Of a stretch of 64,000 nt of DNA, positions 8,507 through 19,692 are shown one piece after another. The stretch comes from Kryptolebias marmoratus (Eukaryota > Chordata > Actinopteri > Cyprinodontiformes > Rivulidae): assembly GCF_001649575.2 (NCBI RefSeq), contig NC_051441.1, positions 13,046,347-13,110,346 on the forward strand, in the 5' to 3' direction. The notes under the pieces are model-generated. The model was not told where the DNA came from, made no database searches, and saw nothing but the letters and a program-made list of their open reading frames with translations. Positions within the stretch are counted from its first letter, which is position 1. Each line of letters starts with the position of its first letter. The position numbers and the translations under genes were made by a program.

Positions 8507-11500
8507 ATGACTTCTCTGGTAAGTCGACATCTTCACTATTTTTGTTACATTAACCAACTTTTAGGCATTTGGTTTGTTCCATTAACGCGATGTTTGAATT
8601 AAATGCCAGCATAAGCAATCTAAATATGATCCATCTGGATTACAGAAAGGAAAAGTAAAATTTACTCATTTTTTAATAGGGAAGCAGCAGTTCTTCAGCC
8701 ACTGAGTACACTGTGAGAGTGCCCAAGTAAGTAGATTGTTTATTAAACTACAAGTTAACATAAATGTGAGTAGTATTGTTTTTTTGCATTAATCATAATC
8801 TCATGATGATTTCTTTCCCCAACCTTGATTGGGGTAAAGGTGTCATAATCGTATAATATTTTTGATTGTATCTTTGTTCTATTTACTTGTAGAAATACCA
8901 GCAAGAAATACAATATAATGGCATTCAACTCAGGGGACAGAGTCAACTGCTCAACCTGGACACAGGTAGACTTCATTTCTCTGTATAAGTGGCTTTTAAA
9001 GTAAATTAGAGAAATATAATAGGCTATAATGATAAAGAACAGGTAATTCAGCTCCTTCTGCACTTTTTTTTATTTTTACTGTTTCCCTTCCTTCCCAGGC
9101 TCGTATGGAAAGAGACATGAGCGCTCGGCGGATATATGGGGAGGAGGAGACGCCGGAAAGTGGCGCGGGCAGCGAGTTTGGAAAGAAACAGCGTGAGGAA
9201 GCTCGGCGGAAGAAGTTTGGTATTGTGACGCGTGAGTTCAAGGCAGAGGATCAGCCATGGATTTTAAAGGTCAATGGCAAAGCTGGCAAGAGGTGAGGAA
9301 AGAGGGTCTTTTTTTGTGATTTATTTATACTTTTACTAACTTTACAGATTGTTTTTTTAGAATTACTTGAGGGTGTAAAGGCAGAATTAAAGTGTACTGT
9401 TTCATAATTAGAAAGAGGTTTGAAATTGTTTGTGTCCTCGATACGCTTTTAAACCATGTTACATAAAGTTTTTTTATTTGCTGATTTCATTATTTTGGTC
9501 AGATACTTTACATTTTCTGATAATTAAATTAAAGGCAAACAACAAATTTTACAATGTCTAAAAGATTTTTATCACTAAAGTGCCTTCTGAAGCACTTCTG
9601 TATCATGAGGAGCCTTATGCAGCCCTAATGAATCTTGCCTGATTGTTTCTGTCAGGTTCAAAGGAGTGAAGAAGGGCGGCGTCACAGAAAATGCGTCCTA
9701 CTACATTTTCACGCAGTGTCCTGATGGAGCCTTTGAGGCTTTTCCTGTTCACGGGTGGTACAACTTTACACAACAGGCGAAGCATCGAACTCTGACGGCT
9801 GAAGAAGCTGAAGAAGAGTGGGGCAGGTGAGGAAAACAATAAGGAAGGATGTGTGTGTGTTTAAAAGTACATTTAAAATACGTGCTTTCATGAAAAACTC
9901 AGTTTTTTTTTTACCATTTTCTTGTTTGCAGGCGGAACAAGGTGGTTAACCACTTCAGCATTATGCTTCAGAGACGTCTGCGGGAGCAGGAGCGTGGCGA
10001 TGACGATGAAGATGAGACAGAAAAGTCTGGGAAGAAGAAAAAGAAGGGGGGTGGGAGAGGGGGTGACCTGCTCATTCACGATCTGGAAGATGACCTGGAG
10101 ATGAGCAGTGACGACAGTGATAGCAGCATGGGAGACGGTAAGGAGAAAGAAACTGGAGGTACCATAAATTATCTTAACTTTTTTTTTAACTACTTGGCTT
10201 TTCTTTTGCATTTGTCAGATGGAGAAAGCAAGGCAAAAACAAAGAAAGCGACAGGGAAAGGGAAAACAAAGAAAAAGAAGCGAAAGGGCAGTGACAATGA
10301 GGCCCTTGAGGACAGCGATGATGGGGACCAAGAGGGTCTAGAAGTGGATTATATGTCAGATGAAAGCAGGTCAGAGCACAAAGATTCCTTCCTACATGGA
10401 TGTTAAACCTAACCTCAACACCTGCCTTGATTTAACTCCTTACTTCATGAGCACAGTCTTACTTACATATCCATCCGAGTTCTTGTGCTGTTCAGAGTGA
10501 AGAATCTTGGATATTTTGCCCATACAGACAATGACAGTACTTTTCATTGCAAAAGGAAGAGTGAATGAAGCTGATACTAAGTTCAAGTCCACCACAGAGC
10601 ATTTCTGTCTTAATTAGGACAAGGCAAGGACCACTGACCGTACAAACACCATCCAAAGTAACTCACATTTGAAAGTAATCAACACATTTTTTACAATTCC
10701 TCCGAGATGGCAGCAAAAATCTACCAGATATAGGTACTTATTGTAGAACCTTATACCCAGAATAGACAAAGAACCGTGCCAGAGCCATCACTTTTACAGA
10801 TTAATCATCATCAAGTGTGTTTTCAGATGCATTCTGAAAAAGAAATGCTTCTTCTCATGTTGTAATTGTGAGCCATGGCTTTTGTTGGGGAGTCTCTGAA
10901 ACTAGGCCAAGAGAGGAGCACAATGTGATGATGCTTGTGCGAGTGTTTTTGTATTTTTCATTTGGAAATAATTTTTTTTTGTGTTCATTTGTTATTTTCA
11001 CTGTCCATCATCAGCTCAGAAGAAGAGCCAACAAATGAAAAACCCACCAAAGAAGAGGAGCACCCAAAAGGTTGGTACAGTTTAGGATTCAGTATAGGAG
11101 AAAAAATATCATATTATATATGATTAATAGTAATATTTGCCAGGCAGGAATTTTTGTGAGTGTCTGTTTTTTACATTCATCCTTTTTACGTCGGTTTCTC
11201 CCTGAATGCGAAATCTTTTTGTAGGGATTGATGAGGCATCAGAGAGCGAAGAAGAAAGTGAAGAGGAGAAACAGAATGAGGATGAAGCAAAAGAGGAAGA
11301 AGAGGAGGAGGAAGGGAAAAAAACTCCAGTCCAAATGGAAAAGAAGAAGAAAAAAGGTGCACGCTTTAAAAAGATTGAGTTTCTTTCTTTATTTTTTTTA
11401 TGTCAGTTTTAGAATTACAAGCCAATGTCAAAAGTTGCAATGGTATAAAAAAAATCAAAAGCACATTTTACTTTGTTCTGTGGGTTTTTATGTCTCAGAG

Positions 11501-13223
11501 AGCAGCGGCGAGTCGGAGAGCTCAGATGACAGTGACATCGAGGGAGAGACGGCCTCTGCTTTATTCATGGTAGTCTGTGTGTCTGTGGCTGAGAAACTGA
11601 ATATTTATAAATTATTATTCATAAATTACTGGTTATTTACTGATCAGGTTTACTGACAATAGTTGTGTCCATGAGTATTTGGAAGAATTATGAATGAATG
11701 GAGGGAAATGTTTCTACATTTTTCGCTACACGCTTCCTTTTATTGATATTTGCAGAAGAAGCGAACGCCTCCGAAACGCGCCGGTGGCCGCGGCTCAGCA
11801 GGCAGCTCCAGGACAGGAAGTCGTCCCGGGACGCCGTCGATAGACTCTGCCTCCACCTCCAACACCCTGCGTGCTGCCGCCAGCAAGCTGGAGCAAGGTG
11901 TGCTTTTATAAACACACGTACTCTAGATCTGAAACCAGAAACCTGACAACTAAATCTGTTTCATGATCCTGTTGAAGAGCAACTCGTTGTCTTTTGTTCA
12001 ACAAAACAACCCTTTTTCTTCAGGGAAGAGACAGGGTGCTGCAACAGATTCGCCATCAGCCAAGAGGCTGAAGATGGAGCCCAACACTCAGAGTCCTGCT
12101 CCCTCTGGGAAGAGCACGCCTCAACCCCCGTCAGGCAAATCCACCCCCAGCTCCAGGTACTGTCTGCCTCTGAGACATCGCTGCACACTTTACCAAGTTT
12201 TTGGAACTTTATACTAAATCATGTGACTGCACTGTGATGAATCACATCAGTGTTGTTGCTGATATTGAAATTCATGGGTTGAACATTCAGTCTCATTCAG
12301 CTGCTGACATGCAGTCAATTATTTAAAGTTTTATAATGTTGCATCTTAAAGGAACTCATTGCAAACGATGACATCAAAACCAAAAAGCTTATCCTGAACT
12401 GTATCAGATGATGCAGTTCGAAATAGTTTACTCCAGAAGTTTTCCAGATTTGATATAAAATTCTAAACTGCAGGTAAACAAAGCACTCAGCTGAGTCACA
12501 TGATTCACCTCCATGAGTCTGGTTGTAGTCTGTGTAGCTAAACAGATATTACAGAGAAGTGTAGAGTCTCAAAGAAGACGTTTAGGTGGAAATATAAGAG
12601 CGAGTCTGCTGCTAAACGCAAAAGGAAAAAGAAAGATCGAGTAAGACAGTTGTCAAGAATAAATATTGGACTTGACTTGACCTTGACTTTGACTTAACAA
12701 ATCTGAGCATAAATATGTGCCAATACATCAGAATTGTCAGGCTTCTCCATCCCAAACAGATCTTCTACGGACGTCACTATTGCTGAGCTATTTTCAGCCC
12801 CTTTGGCTGTTTCCGTATGTAAAACATTGTATGTTATAGTTGGCAGTCGTTCGCAAATTTTGCTTACAAATTTTTAATTTATGAACACATTAACCATCAG
12901 TTTTTGGGGAAAAAAAACAATTTACAAAGGTGACATTAAGATCCATATAACTACAGTGTGTAATTATCAAAACTAAGTGTGAGAGAGTGTTTCTGTTTCA
13001 TCGTTCTCCGCCCTACAGTGACGTGCAGCTGACTGAGGAGGCGGTCCGCCGCTACCTGATCCGCAAACCGATGACCACCAAAGACCTGCTGAAGAAGTTC
13101 CAGACCAAGCGCACGGGTCTGAGCAGCGAGCAGACGGTCAACGTGCTGGCGCAGATCCTGAAGCGCCTCAATCCGGAGCGCAAGAACGTCAACGACAAAA
13201 TGCACTTCTACCTCACGGAGTAA
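8507..13223 (+). CDS. gtf2f1: General transcription factor IIF subunit 1 (TFIIF alpha, RAP74)
   Basis: Large subunit of TFIIF, which binds RNA polymerase II with GTF2F2, loads it at promoters and aids elongation in the nucleus. Coding exons: 8507-8518, 8680-8726, 8893-8965, 9099-9292, 9656-9826, 9932-10137, 10219-10369, 11015-11070, 11225-11356, 11499-11569, 11756-11897, 12024-12156, 13019-13223; total 1,593 bases, 530 codons plus stop, phase perfect. The N-terminal dimerisation domain (residues ~10-170) reads ESGAGSEF, GVTENASYYIFTQCPDG and TLTAEEAEEEW, nearly identical to human. A long Lys/Glu/Ser-rich linker follows (GSDNEALEDSDDGDQEG, EVDYMSDES). The C-terminal winged helix is intact (YLIRKPMTTKDLLKKF, LAQILKRLNPERKN). 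Length is close to human (517). The short first exon encodes MTSL only; ATG context is CAACCATGA. The donor at 11071 (GTTGGT) is weak. Confidence 0.96.
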
Positions 13224-13475
13224 CCGCGCGGCCGGCGGGGGGGGGTGGAAGGGGGGCGAAGGAAGGTTTGATGTTCTTCTTCGACACTTGGAGGGGTTTG
13301 AGGTAACAAAGGATCAGAAGCCGGAACTGTTTTTACAGATCGTAGTTCAGAAAGGATTTTGTTGAACATTCGGAATTTGGTTTAGTCTGAACTCAGCGTG
13401 AGGAACACGATGTTGGCTCTGAGTGAAAAACATTGTTTTTGGTATTTGTGTGCTAACAGTTTAGCTTAGAACTCA

Positions 13476-13481
13476 AATAAA
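13476..13481 (+). terminator. gtf2f1: Polyadenylation signal of gtf2f1
   Basis: AATAAA lies about 250 bases after the gtf2f1 stop codon, within ACTCAAATAAAATG, and is followed by a T-rich stretch within 30 bases. The resulting 3' UTR would be short and includes a G-run just after the stop codon. Confidence 0.65.
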
Positions 13482-13499
13482 ATGATAAAATACTTCTTT

Positions 13500-14745
13500 T
13501 TTTCTGAGTTTGAACCTTTTTATAATAAAATTTAAAACAAACACATCTTTAACTCATGTTTGACTTTTATCATACTTGTTTTCTGGGAAGAAAAGTCATT
13601 AGTCACCATCGGGACTTAGTAAACAACTTTTCACTTTTAAAATTGTTTTATAGATTTATTGTTGAATAATATAGAATAAGCCTTAATATTATAGAAAAGA
13701 GATTAAAGGTCTTTATTCAGACTGTTAACCAGAGTAAAAGGAGCTCCAAACTACTCAAACAAGGAGACGGGATGTTAAATTTAATAATAAACTCGTCATA
13801 AATCAGCTAAGTATGTCGAAGAACTGCAAAAATCAAACAGGTTACTTTCCCGCACTGCCGGATTAGGCAAATATTCTTTCAAATAGCTCATTTGTTTATG
13901 TAGATGGGTGTCTTGTTGTGATCAGGGCTGTTTGCTATCGTTACCAAGATTTGATTTGGTGACTCATCAGTTCCAACACGTGATCAGTGTGATTACAGAA
14001 CACGGGCTGTTTGTAAAACCATTTGGCACCTATAAGTTAAGATTTTCTGCTAAAATGGCTGCATCGTTGTTTCACCTTCAGAAGGTAAAAGTTCAGTCAG
14101 AGTCACTTTGATGGCGGTCGAAATTGTCCAATTAATGTGTTTTTCTCTATGACCTCTTTAAAGAACAAAAATCTGTAATTTTACCAGAATGCTGCCAAAT
14201 TTTTATATGTAAAAGATGGAAACTCCAATTAACTTTCAATTTTAGCACCTTGAATGGCAACTTTGTGTGAAACATAGACATTGGAAATTATTTTATGAAA
14301 TTAGTCAAGTTTACAAAGATTCTAAGTGAATAGCAATACTCAGGCTGCCTGCATTGTTTGATGCTTGTTAATCACAGGCCAGCCAAGACTTAGTCTTTTA
14401 TTTTACTCTGAAAAGAGACATAATTTGACAAAACACCAGGTTTTAGCAGAAAAATGCTCTAACAGTGGGGAGATCATAAACTCAGTGAAATTATTCATTT
14501 TTTTCTCCAGATAAGTTGTTTCTTGCAAGTCATCTTTGAAAGCACTAATTGTTTTTAGTTTTTCCATGGAATAAGGATAAAAGCCTAACCACCAAGCAAA
14601 TATTTTCTGTAAATTTACAAGAAATGTTTGCATTTAAGACACCATGAAAAGTATCACTAAAACAAAACCAGATCGGGACGAAGAAAATTCTGTGATATGT
14701 TTTTAATGAGAGCTCAAGTATCTGTGTGCACAAAAAGGGCACAGC
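13500..14745. other. Intergenic region between convergent gtf2f1 and alkbh7
   Basis: AT-rich DNA between the two 3' ends. I see no gene, RNA gene or complete repeat. Several open frames on both strands lack homology or splice context. It may include longer alternative 3' UTRs of either gene. Confidence 0.5.
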
Positions 14746-14762
14746 TGTGAGGTATGTTTCCT

Positions 14763-14768
14763 TTTATT
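14763..14768 (-). terminator. alkbh7: Candidate polyadenylation signal of alkbh7
   Basis: The minus strand has AATAAA here, about 440 bases past the alkbh7 stop codon at 15203. No nearer canonical signal was found on that strand, so this defines a plausible 3' UTR end near 14745. Confidence 0.45.
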
Positions 14769-15202
14769 ATTACTCCTTTAACAATCATCAGATGTAAAAG
14801 AACAGCAGTGTATCATTTACACACTGAACTGAGATGTAAATGCATCCCAGACCTCTCTCATTTCTAGCAGCGTGTGACTGAAGTAGTTCCCATTGAGTCT
14901 GTATTATAAGAACAGAAATGTGCCAAAATACACAACTTAGAATCTAAGGACCTTCCATACAGGTTTTTGCCAATCCAACATGTGCAAAAAAATATATCTA
15001 AAAGCAGTGCATTTCGATTCAAATGTTTGTTCGACCACTGATCTTTAAAGGTATTTAAAGTGTTATCGTTTACCGAGAAATACATTCTGCTGGTTCTGCC
15101 AGAGCAGACTCGGTGGCTTTGAGATCTCAGAGCAGATCGTTGGCACGGTCTTCCCAGCTCAACTCATATTCAGTTCTCATCCGAGCTGAGACGGGGCGCG
15201 TG

Positions 15203-16706
15203 TTAGACGGGACGATTCCGACAGATGACGGAGATCCGACGCTGGCGAGGCACTCTTGTTCCGCTGAACACGGACTCCTCATCTCTGAGAATCTCGTGAG
15301 TGAAGTCGTATCTGGCCTGGTCCCTGTGCCAGGGGTAAACAGGACAGGACGAAAGAGTATTATAGTACATACTGGGATACTGTTTAGTATCAGCACACTT
15401 CACAAGGAAATATGCACGTGCACTAGTTGCTTTACCGTTAAAACTTTAATCAAAACCAAAACAAATTAGCCCAGTGTGGGAACATTTCTAAGCACAACCA
15501 ATTAAATGGAACAATTTCTTAGTTTAAACATTTGATATTTTCTATGTAACATTCTGAATAAAATACAAATTTACAGAATTTGCAAATTATTGCTTTTTGT
15601 TTTTATTCACATTTTACACATCGTTCCATCGTTTGTTTTTTGTTTTTTTTTGCATTTCTGGTTGTATATTAGACAAGAAAAGGAAAGCGTTTACTGAACC
15701 TCATTATGTAGAGAGAGCGCCGAGACAGCAGCAGGTCCAGCCACTCGTGGGGGGCATCCTCCTTCACTAAACGCATGACGCTGTCTGACAAAAGACTCAA
15801 GCCCGCAATGGTGCTGCCACAAAACTGGAAAACATTAAGACAAAAACAGATAAGAGTACGGCTCACGAAGATGCCACAACGCGACAAATCGAAGCGAGAC
15901 GTCTACCTTCACGCTGTCGATGTGTGGCTTGATGTAGCCAGCTTTGTCCAAATCTAGAACATGTACTGGGCCAAGAAGAGGACCGCTGTCGAGGAACGCC
16001 ACAGATCGGACACGATTCAGGATTTCTTCACATGCTGGTCCCCACCTCAGCCGCTCGGTCTCTCTGTAGCCATGAATTGCCTGGATTCGGACAAGGCAGC
16101 ACAGCACAATTAATAAAGCACTATTGTCAAATCAAAATATGCCTACAATTAAAAAAAGGGCACACATACAGTCAGAATAAGTTTCTTAAACTGGGACCAC
16201 AGAAGTAGTGGTGGTGTTGGGGATACTAGGGACTAATGTGGAGTAAAACAATCAGGATTTATAAGGGAATAAAAACTAAATATTTTTAAAACATTGAAAT
16301 TAAACTTTAAATATTTTGTGTTTCATTGCTCATGTATTAACAGTCATTAACTATAATGCAGTCTACAACATAATATGTTTTGTTTATTTACACTATAATA
16401 TTGTTTATTTACGCTATAATAGTGTTATTATGGAAACTGACTTACATCGTCCCAGTGGTCGAACTCGTAGCGTTTCTTCTTCAGTACTGGTTCCAGCTCC
16501 TGCAGGAAGGCAGCTTCCTCTTCCTCGGTGATGAAGGCCGTCCTCACCTCCACCTGCGAGCCGAGGCTCCGCACCAGCTCCGGGCTGGACCCCGCTATCG
16601 CCTCACCTGGGAGAGGCAGCAGGCCGCCGCAGGCGTGGGAGCTCCGACGGCAGAGGTGACCGGCTGCTTTACAGGTTCGTCTGAGCGCCGAGAACAACAC
16701 TTTCAT
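15203..16706 (-). CDS. alkbh7: Alpha-ketoglutarate-dependent dioxygenase alkB homolog 7, mitochondrial
   Basis: Fe(II)/2-oxoglutarate dioxygenase of the AlkB family, located in the mitochondrial matrix and linked in mammals to programmed necrosis and fatty-acid metabolism. Exons: 16706-16446, 16080-15907, 15824-15700, 15323-15203; total 226 codons plus stop, close to human (221). The first ~45 residues ([20 protein letters not shown]) are basic and lack acidic residues, as expected for a mitochondrial presequence. The fold is recognisable from [57 protein letters not shown] and [16 protein letters not shown]. The iron triad is complete: His140 and Asp142 in PHID, and His196 in FTHEI. The 2-oxoglutarate arginine is in RRISVICR. 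The gene is tail-to-tail with gtf2f1, as in human. Confidence 0.96.
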
Positions 16707-16789
16707 CCTCCTGTACAAACCTAAAATTACTCGAACGTCCCGCACGGTCCTGTTTACCTTCGGCGGCTTTTTGGTTTGGCTAGCAAGGG

Positions 16790-16813
16790 TCAGGTCGTCG
16801 TGTCAGGCGCCAT
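16790..16813 (-). other. alkbh7: Possible upstream ORF in the alkbh7 5' leader
   Basis: ATG GCG CCT GAC ACG ACG ACC TGA, seven codons and stop, begins 107 bases before the main start codon and directly after the SBS element. If transcription begins at or above the element this upstream frame would be in the leader and could lower translation. Its inclusion in mRNA is not shown by the sequence. Confidence 0.3.
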
Positions 16814-16819
16814 GATGAA

Positions 16820-16846
16820 CCGCAATGCACTGTGGGAGGAGTAGTT
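16820..16846 (-). promoter_or_regulatory. alkbh7: ZNF143/THAP11-type (SBS) element at the alkbh7 promoter
   Basis: The minus strand reads AACTAC followed closely by TCCCACAGTGCATTGCGG, matching the extended ACTACA-n-TCCCAnnATGCnnTGCG module found at TATA-less vertebrate housekeeping promoters. It lies about 110 bases before the alkbh7 start codon, in the expected place and orientation. No TATA box is near. An ATG just downstream (16813) opens a tiny upstream frame. Confidence 0.6.
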
Positions 16847-17025
16847 CTCTAGCAGGAAAACACGCTGACGGTTGATTTAGTCAGACATGTTGTTTTGATA
16901 CTAAATGACGCTGTATTTAGGGAGACAAAGTAAAATAATTGGGCAGATATTTTATCTTCCTACCTAGCAATACTATAATACACTTAGTCAGCTGAGCGTA
17001 TGAGCGTCTTCTTCTGGCCCAGGGG

Positions 17026-17210
17026 GTTGCCAGATAGGAAATAACGACTATCATACTTTCGTCGTAAAACTATCGTATTTTTTTCCAAAACTGTCGTATT
17101 GTAGCTGAACGAAAATATCTTAACAATAGTATATATTTTTTAACTATACGTCATTTGAGTAAACCCTAAAACTATCGTATAAATGCGACAATTATTGTAT
17201 ATCTGGCAAC
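17026..17210. mobile_element. Small MITE with 11-bp terminal inverted repeats
   Basis: Termini GTTGCCAGATA (17026-17036) and TATCTGGCAAC (17200-17210) are exact inverted repeats. The 185-base interior is AT-rich with repeated ACTATCGTA-like motifs and has no coding capacity. No convincing target duplication is visible (flanks GGGG and ACTA). The superfamily is not assigned. Confidence 0.6.
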
Positions 17211-17576
17211 ACTAAAGCCCATAACAGATATCGACAGGTGACGAAGTTGTAGTTCTTCACTGTCAACACTAGATGGCAGTGAACACCGATAATTGTGACT
17301 CTCGTTAAATGTGTGTCGAGTTCAAAACGTTCTGACCGGAAGTGCTAATTAAGGCGTTTGTAGCAATTGGATTTATGAATTTATGATCAGTTTATGATAT
17401 TTTCTAAAATTACTATATTTAATAAAAGTTACACTTAAAGAATAAGTTTAGTGATTGAATATAACATTGACATTGTTGAGTGAAAATAATATAAACATAC
17501 ATTTGATTTTATTGTTCTGAAAAAAAAACAACAGTAACGTAATTTTTTAAAGATTATAAAGACATTTTAAATTAAA

Positions 17577-18200
17577 GGCCTAGCATTCCTTGAAGGAATG
17601 CTTATGGCCATGCTCATGCCAGTTTTATATCAACTTATGAAAAATGACAGACATGTAGGCATTTTGGTCAAACCTTAAAACTAACGTTATGTGCAATCTT
17701 AATGTTGTGAAATGTCGGGTTCAGAGCATGTATTGGGAATGACTACTTGGTGAGAGTTTAATTAAAATCCATCCAATGGTTCACGAGATATTTTGCTTAC
17801 AAACAAGGTCAACAAATTTTAGGCAAAGATGTCATGCAATAAGTAGCACTTCAAATATGTGTTCTTAATGACTCTCTGAAACAATTACATCGACTTTTAG
17901 CACATAATTTGTAAATATGATTAAATTATAGACATTTTTGTGTTTTCTAAGGTCAAATAAGGTCAAATAAGCATTGGAGAATAGTCTCAGCTCCTTTCAC
18001 AGCAAAGTTTAAGTCAATATTTGTAAAACTGATCAGGTTAGGTCAAGATAAGTTGGTTGTGGTGGCCATCTTGAATTGAGTCAACTCCTTAATCAATCCG
18101 TTGCAGATGTACACGCGAAGATTACTTTCTGGAAGTTGAATTGAAATTTGTCAAGTGGTTCATACTATATTTTGCTAACAGACAGACACATGAACATTCA
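17577..18200 (-). repeat. Interspersed repeat family A, copy 1 (reverse)
   Basis: The reverse complement of about 18050-18200 matches 44054-44180: CTGTCTGTTAGCAAAATAT, then ACATCTGCAACGGATTGATT, then CAAGATGGCCACCACA. The left end carries GGCCTAGCATTCCTT, whose complement AAGGAATGCTAGGCC closes the copy at 38450-38770. It is non-coding and probably a non-autonomous element present at four or more sites in this window. Confidence 0.6.
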
Positions 18201-18717
18201 TTTGCACACACATACAGAGATGTGGGAAAAAATATTAGACAATTGACCAAAAAAAATTAAAACCTTGCAACTTCAACCAGTAAATGCAGAAGAAATGCGA
18301 CAAAATAATAATAATAAAAAGAAATTCGGTAGTTTCCATTTTCTGTGTCTAATATCTGGTCATAAAGAATACCACATGTAAAATGAGTGTATGCTTTTTA
18401 TATAGTATTGGCAGAAGAAGAAGAAAAGCCTACAAGAATAAAAAGAAGAGTTCTGGGGGAAAACCTGTCAGGGACGTCATACTGCTGAAGGATCACCAGC
18501 TTGTTGCCCCTCTTTGCTTTGTTTGAAACCAAAGCCTTTTACGGTGAGTTGCAGACACACGAAGACGGTGAGGCATCTCATATAAAATAAATCAGGTGGG
18601 AAAAGGTCACCACTGAAAAGGAGCCTGGAGGAGACAGATTTTGTCGTTGTTATATAAACATGATAAAACTGCAGTTATTTAAAAAAATATATACAAAACT
18701 GAAACTTCAGCAAATAT

Positions 18718-18725
18718 GTCTACTG
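18718..18725 (+). repeat. 8-bp target-site duplication, left (GTCTACTG)
   Basis: GTCTACTG directly precedes the left terminal repeat of the hAT element and recurs exactly at 19685-19692 after its right terminus. Confidence 0.85.
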
Positions 18726-18845
18726 CAGTGACGTGCGGTGAGGTTCATGGTTGGTGAGGCACTGAGAGTCAGATTTACAAATATATAAATCCAAAAGGGT
18801 AGCTTATTCAATTGGCTACTGGTTATTTCATATCTCATGAGCATT

Positions 18846-18850
<5 letters not shown>

Positions 18851-18880
<30 letters not shown>
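18851..18880 (+). repeat. (CT)n microsatellite at gap edge
   Basis: A pure CT dinucleotide run reaches the first unknown base and is the likely reason the assembly failed here. Confidence 0.9.
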
Positions 18881-19484
18881 NNNNNNNNNNNNNNNNNNNN
18901 NNNNNNNNNNNNNNNNNNNNNNNNNNNNNNNNNNNNNNNNNNNNNNNNNNNNNNNNNNNNNNNNNNNNNNNNNNNNNNNNNNNNNNNNNNNNNNNNNNNN
19001 NNNNNNNNNNNNNNNNNNNNNNNNNNNNNNNNNNNNNNNNNNNNNNNNNNNNNNNNNNNNNNNNNNNNNNNNNNNNNNNNNNNNNNNNNNNNNNNNNNNN
19101 NNNNNNNNNNNNNNNNNNNNNNNNNNNNNNNNNNNNNNNNNNNNNNNNNNNNNNNNNNNNNNNNNNNNNNNNNNNNNNNNNNNNNNNNNNNNNNNNNNNN
19201 NNNNNNNNNNNNNNNNNNNNNNNNNNNNNNNNNNNNNNNNNNNNNNNNNNNNNNNNNNNNNNNNNNNNNNNNNNNNNNNNNNNNNNNNNNNNNNNNNNNN
19301 NNNNNNNNNNNNNNNNNNNNNNNNNNNNNNNNNNNNNNNNNNNNNNNNNNNNNNNNNNNNNNNNNNNNNNNNNNNNNNNNNNNNNNNNNNNNNNNNNNNN
19401 NNNNNNNNNNNNNNNNNNNNNNNNNNNNNNNNNNNNNNNNNNNNNNNNNNNNNNNNNNNNNNNNNNNNNNNNNNNNNNNNNNNN
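18881..19484. other. Assembly gap (604 N)
   Basis: Unknown bases inside the hAT element. No content can be stated. Open frames that run through the gap are artefacts. Confidence 0.99.
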
Positions 19485-19684
19485 TATTTGAACAGGAAAT
19501 ATGCAATTTCAGCGATTTTGACTGTAAAAATGCGATTTGGACCATAAAAATGTTCGAAAATTACTCATACATAAAGATAAGTGGACAAATATTAATATTA
19601 ATTTTATGTTATGATTTTTTTTTTTCTTGTCATGATGACAGGGGAGGCTCTGCCTCACCTGCCTCCCCTGACCGCACGTCCCTG

Positions 19685-19692
19685 GTCTACTG
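19685..19692 (+). repeat. 8-bp target-site duplication, right (GTCTACTG)
   Basis: Exact copy of 18718-18725, immediately after the right end of the hAT element. Confidence 0.85.

Larger units (their letters stand above)
18726..19684. mobile_element. Non-autonomous hAT-type transposon containing an assembly gap
   Basis: Terminal repeats CAGTGACGTGCGG (18726-18738) and CCGCACGTCCCTG (19672-19684) match as inverted repeats with one difference. A further weaker inverted region (GGTGAGGCACTGAG against CTCTGCCTCACC) lies just inside. Both ends are flanked by the exact 8-bp duplication GTCTACTG, the hAT hallmark. The interior holds a CT microsatellite and 604 unsequenced bases, so the true length and any transposase remain unknown. 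What is visible is non-coding. Confidence 0.85.
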
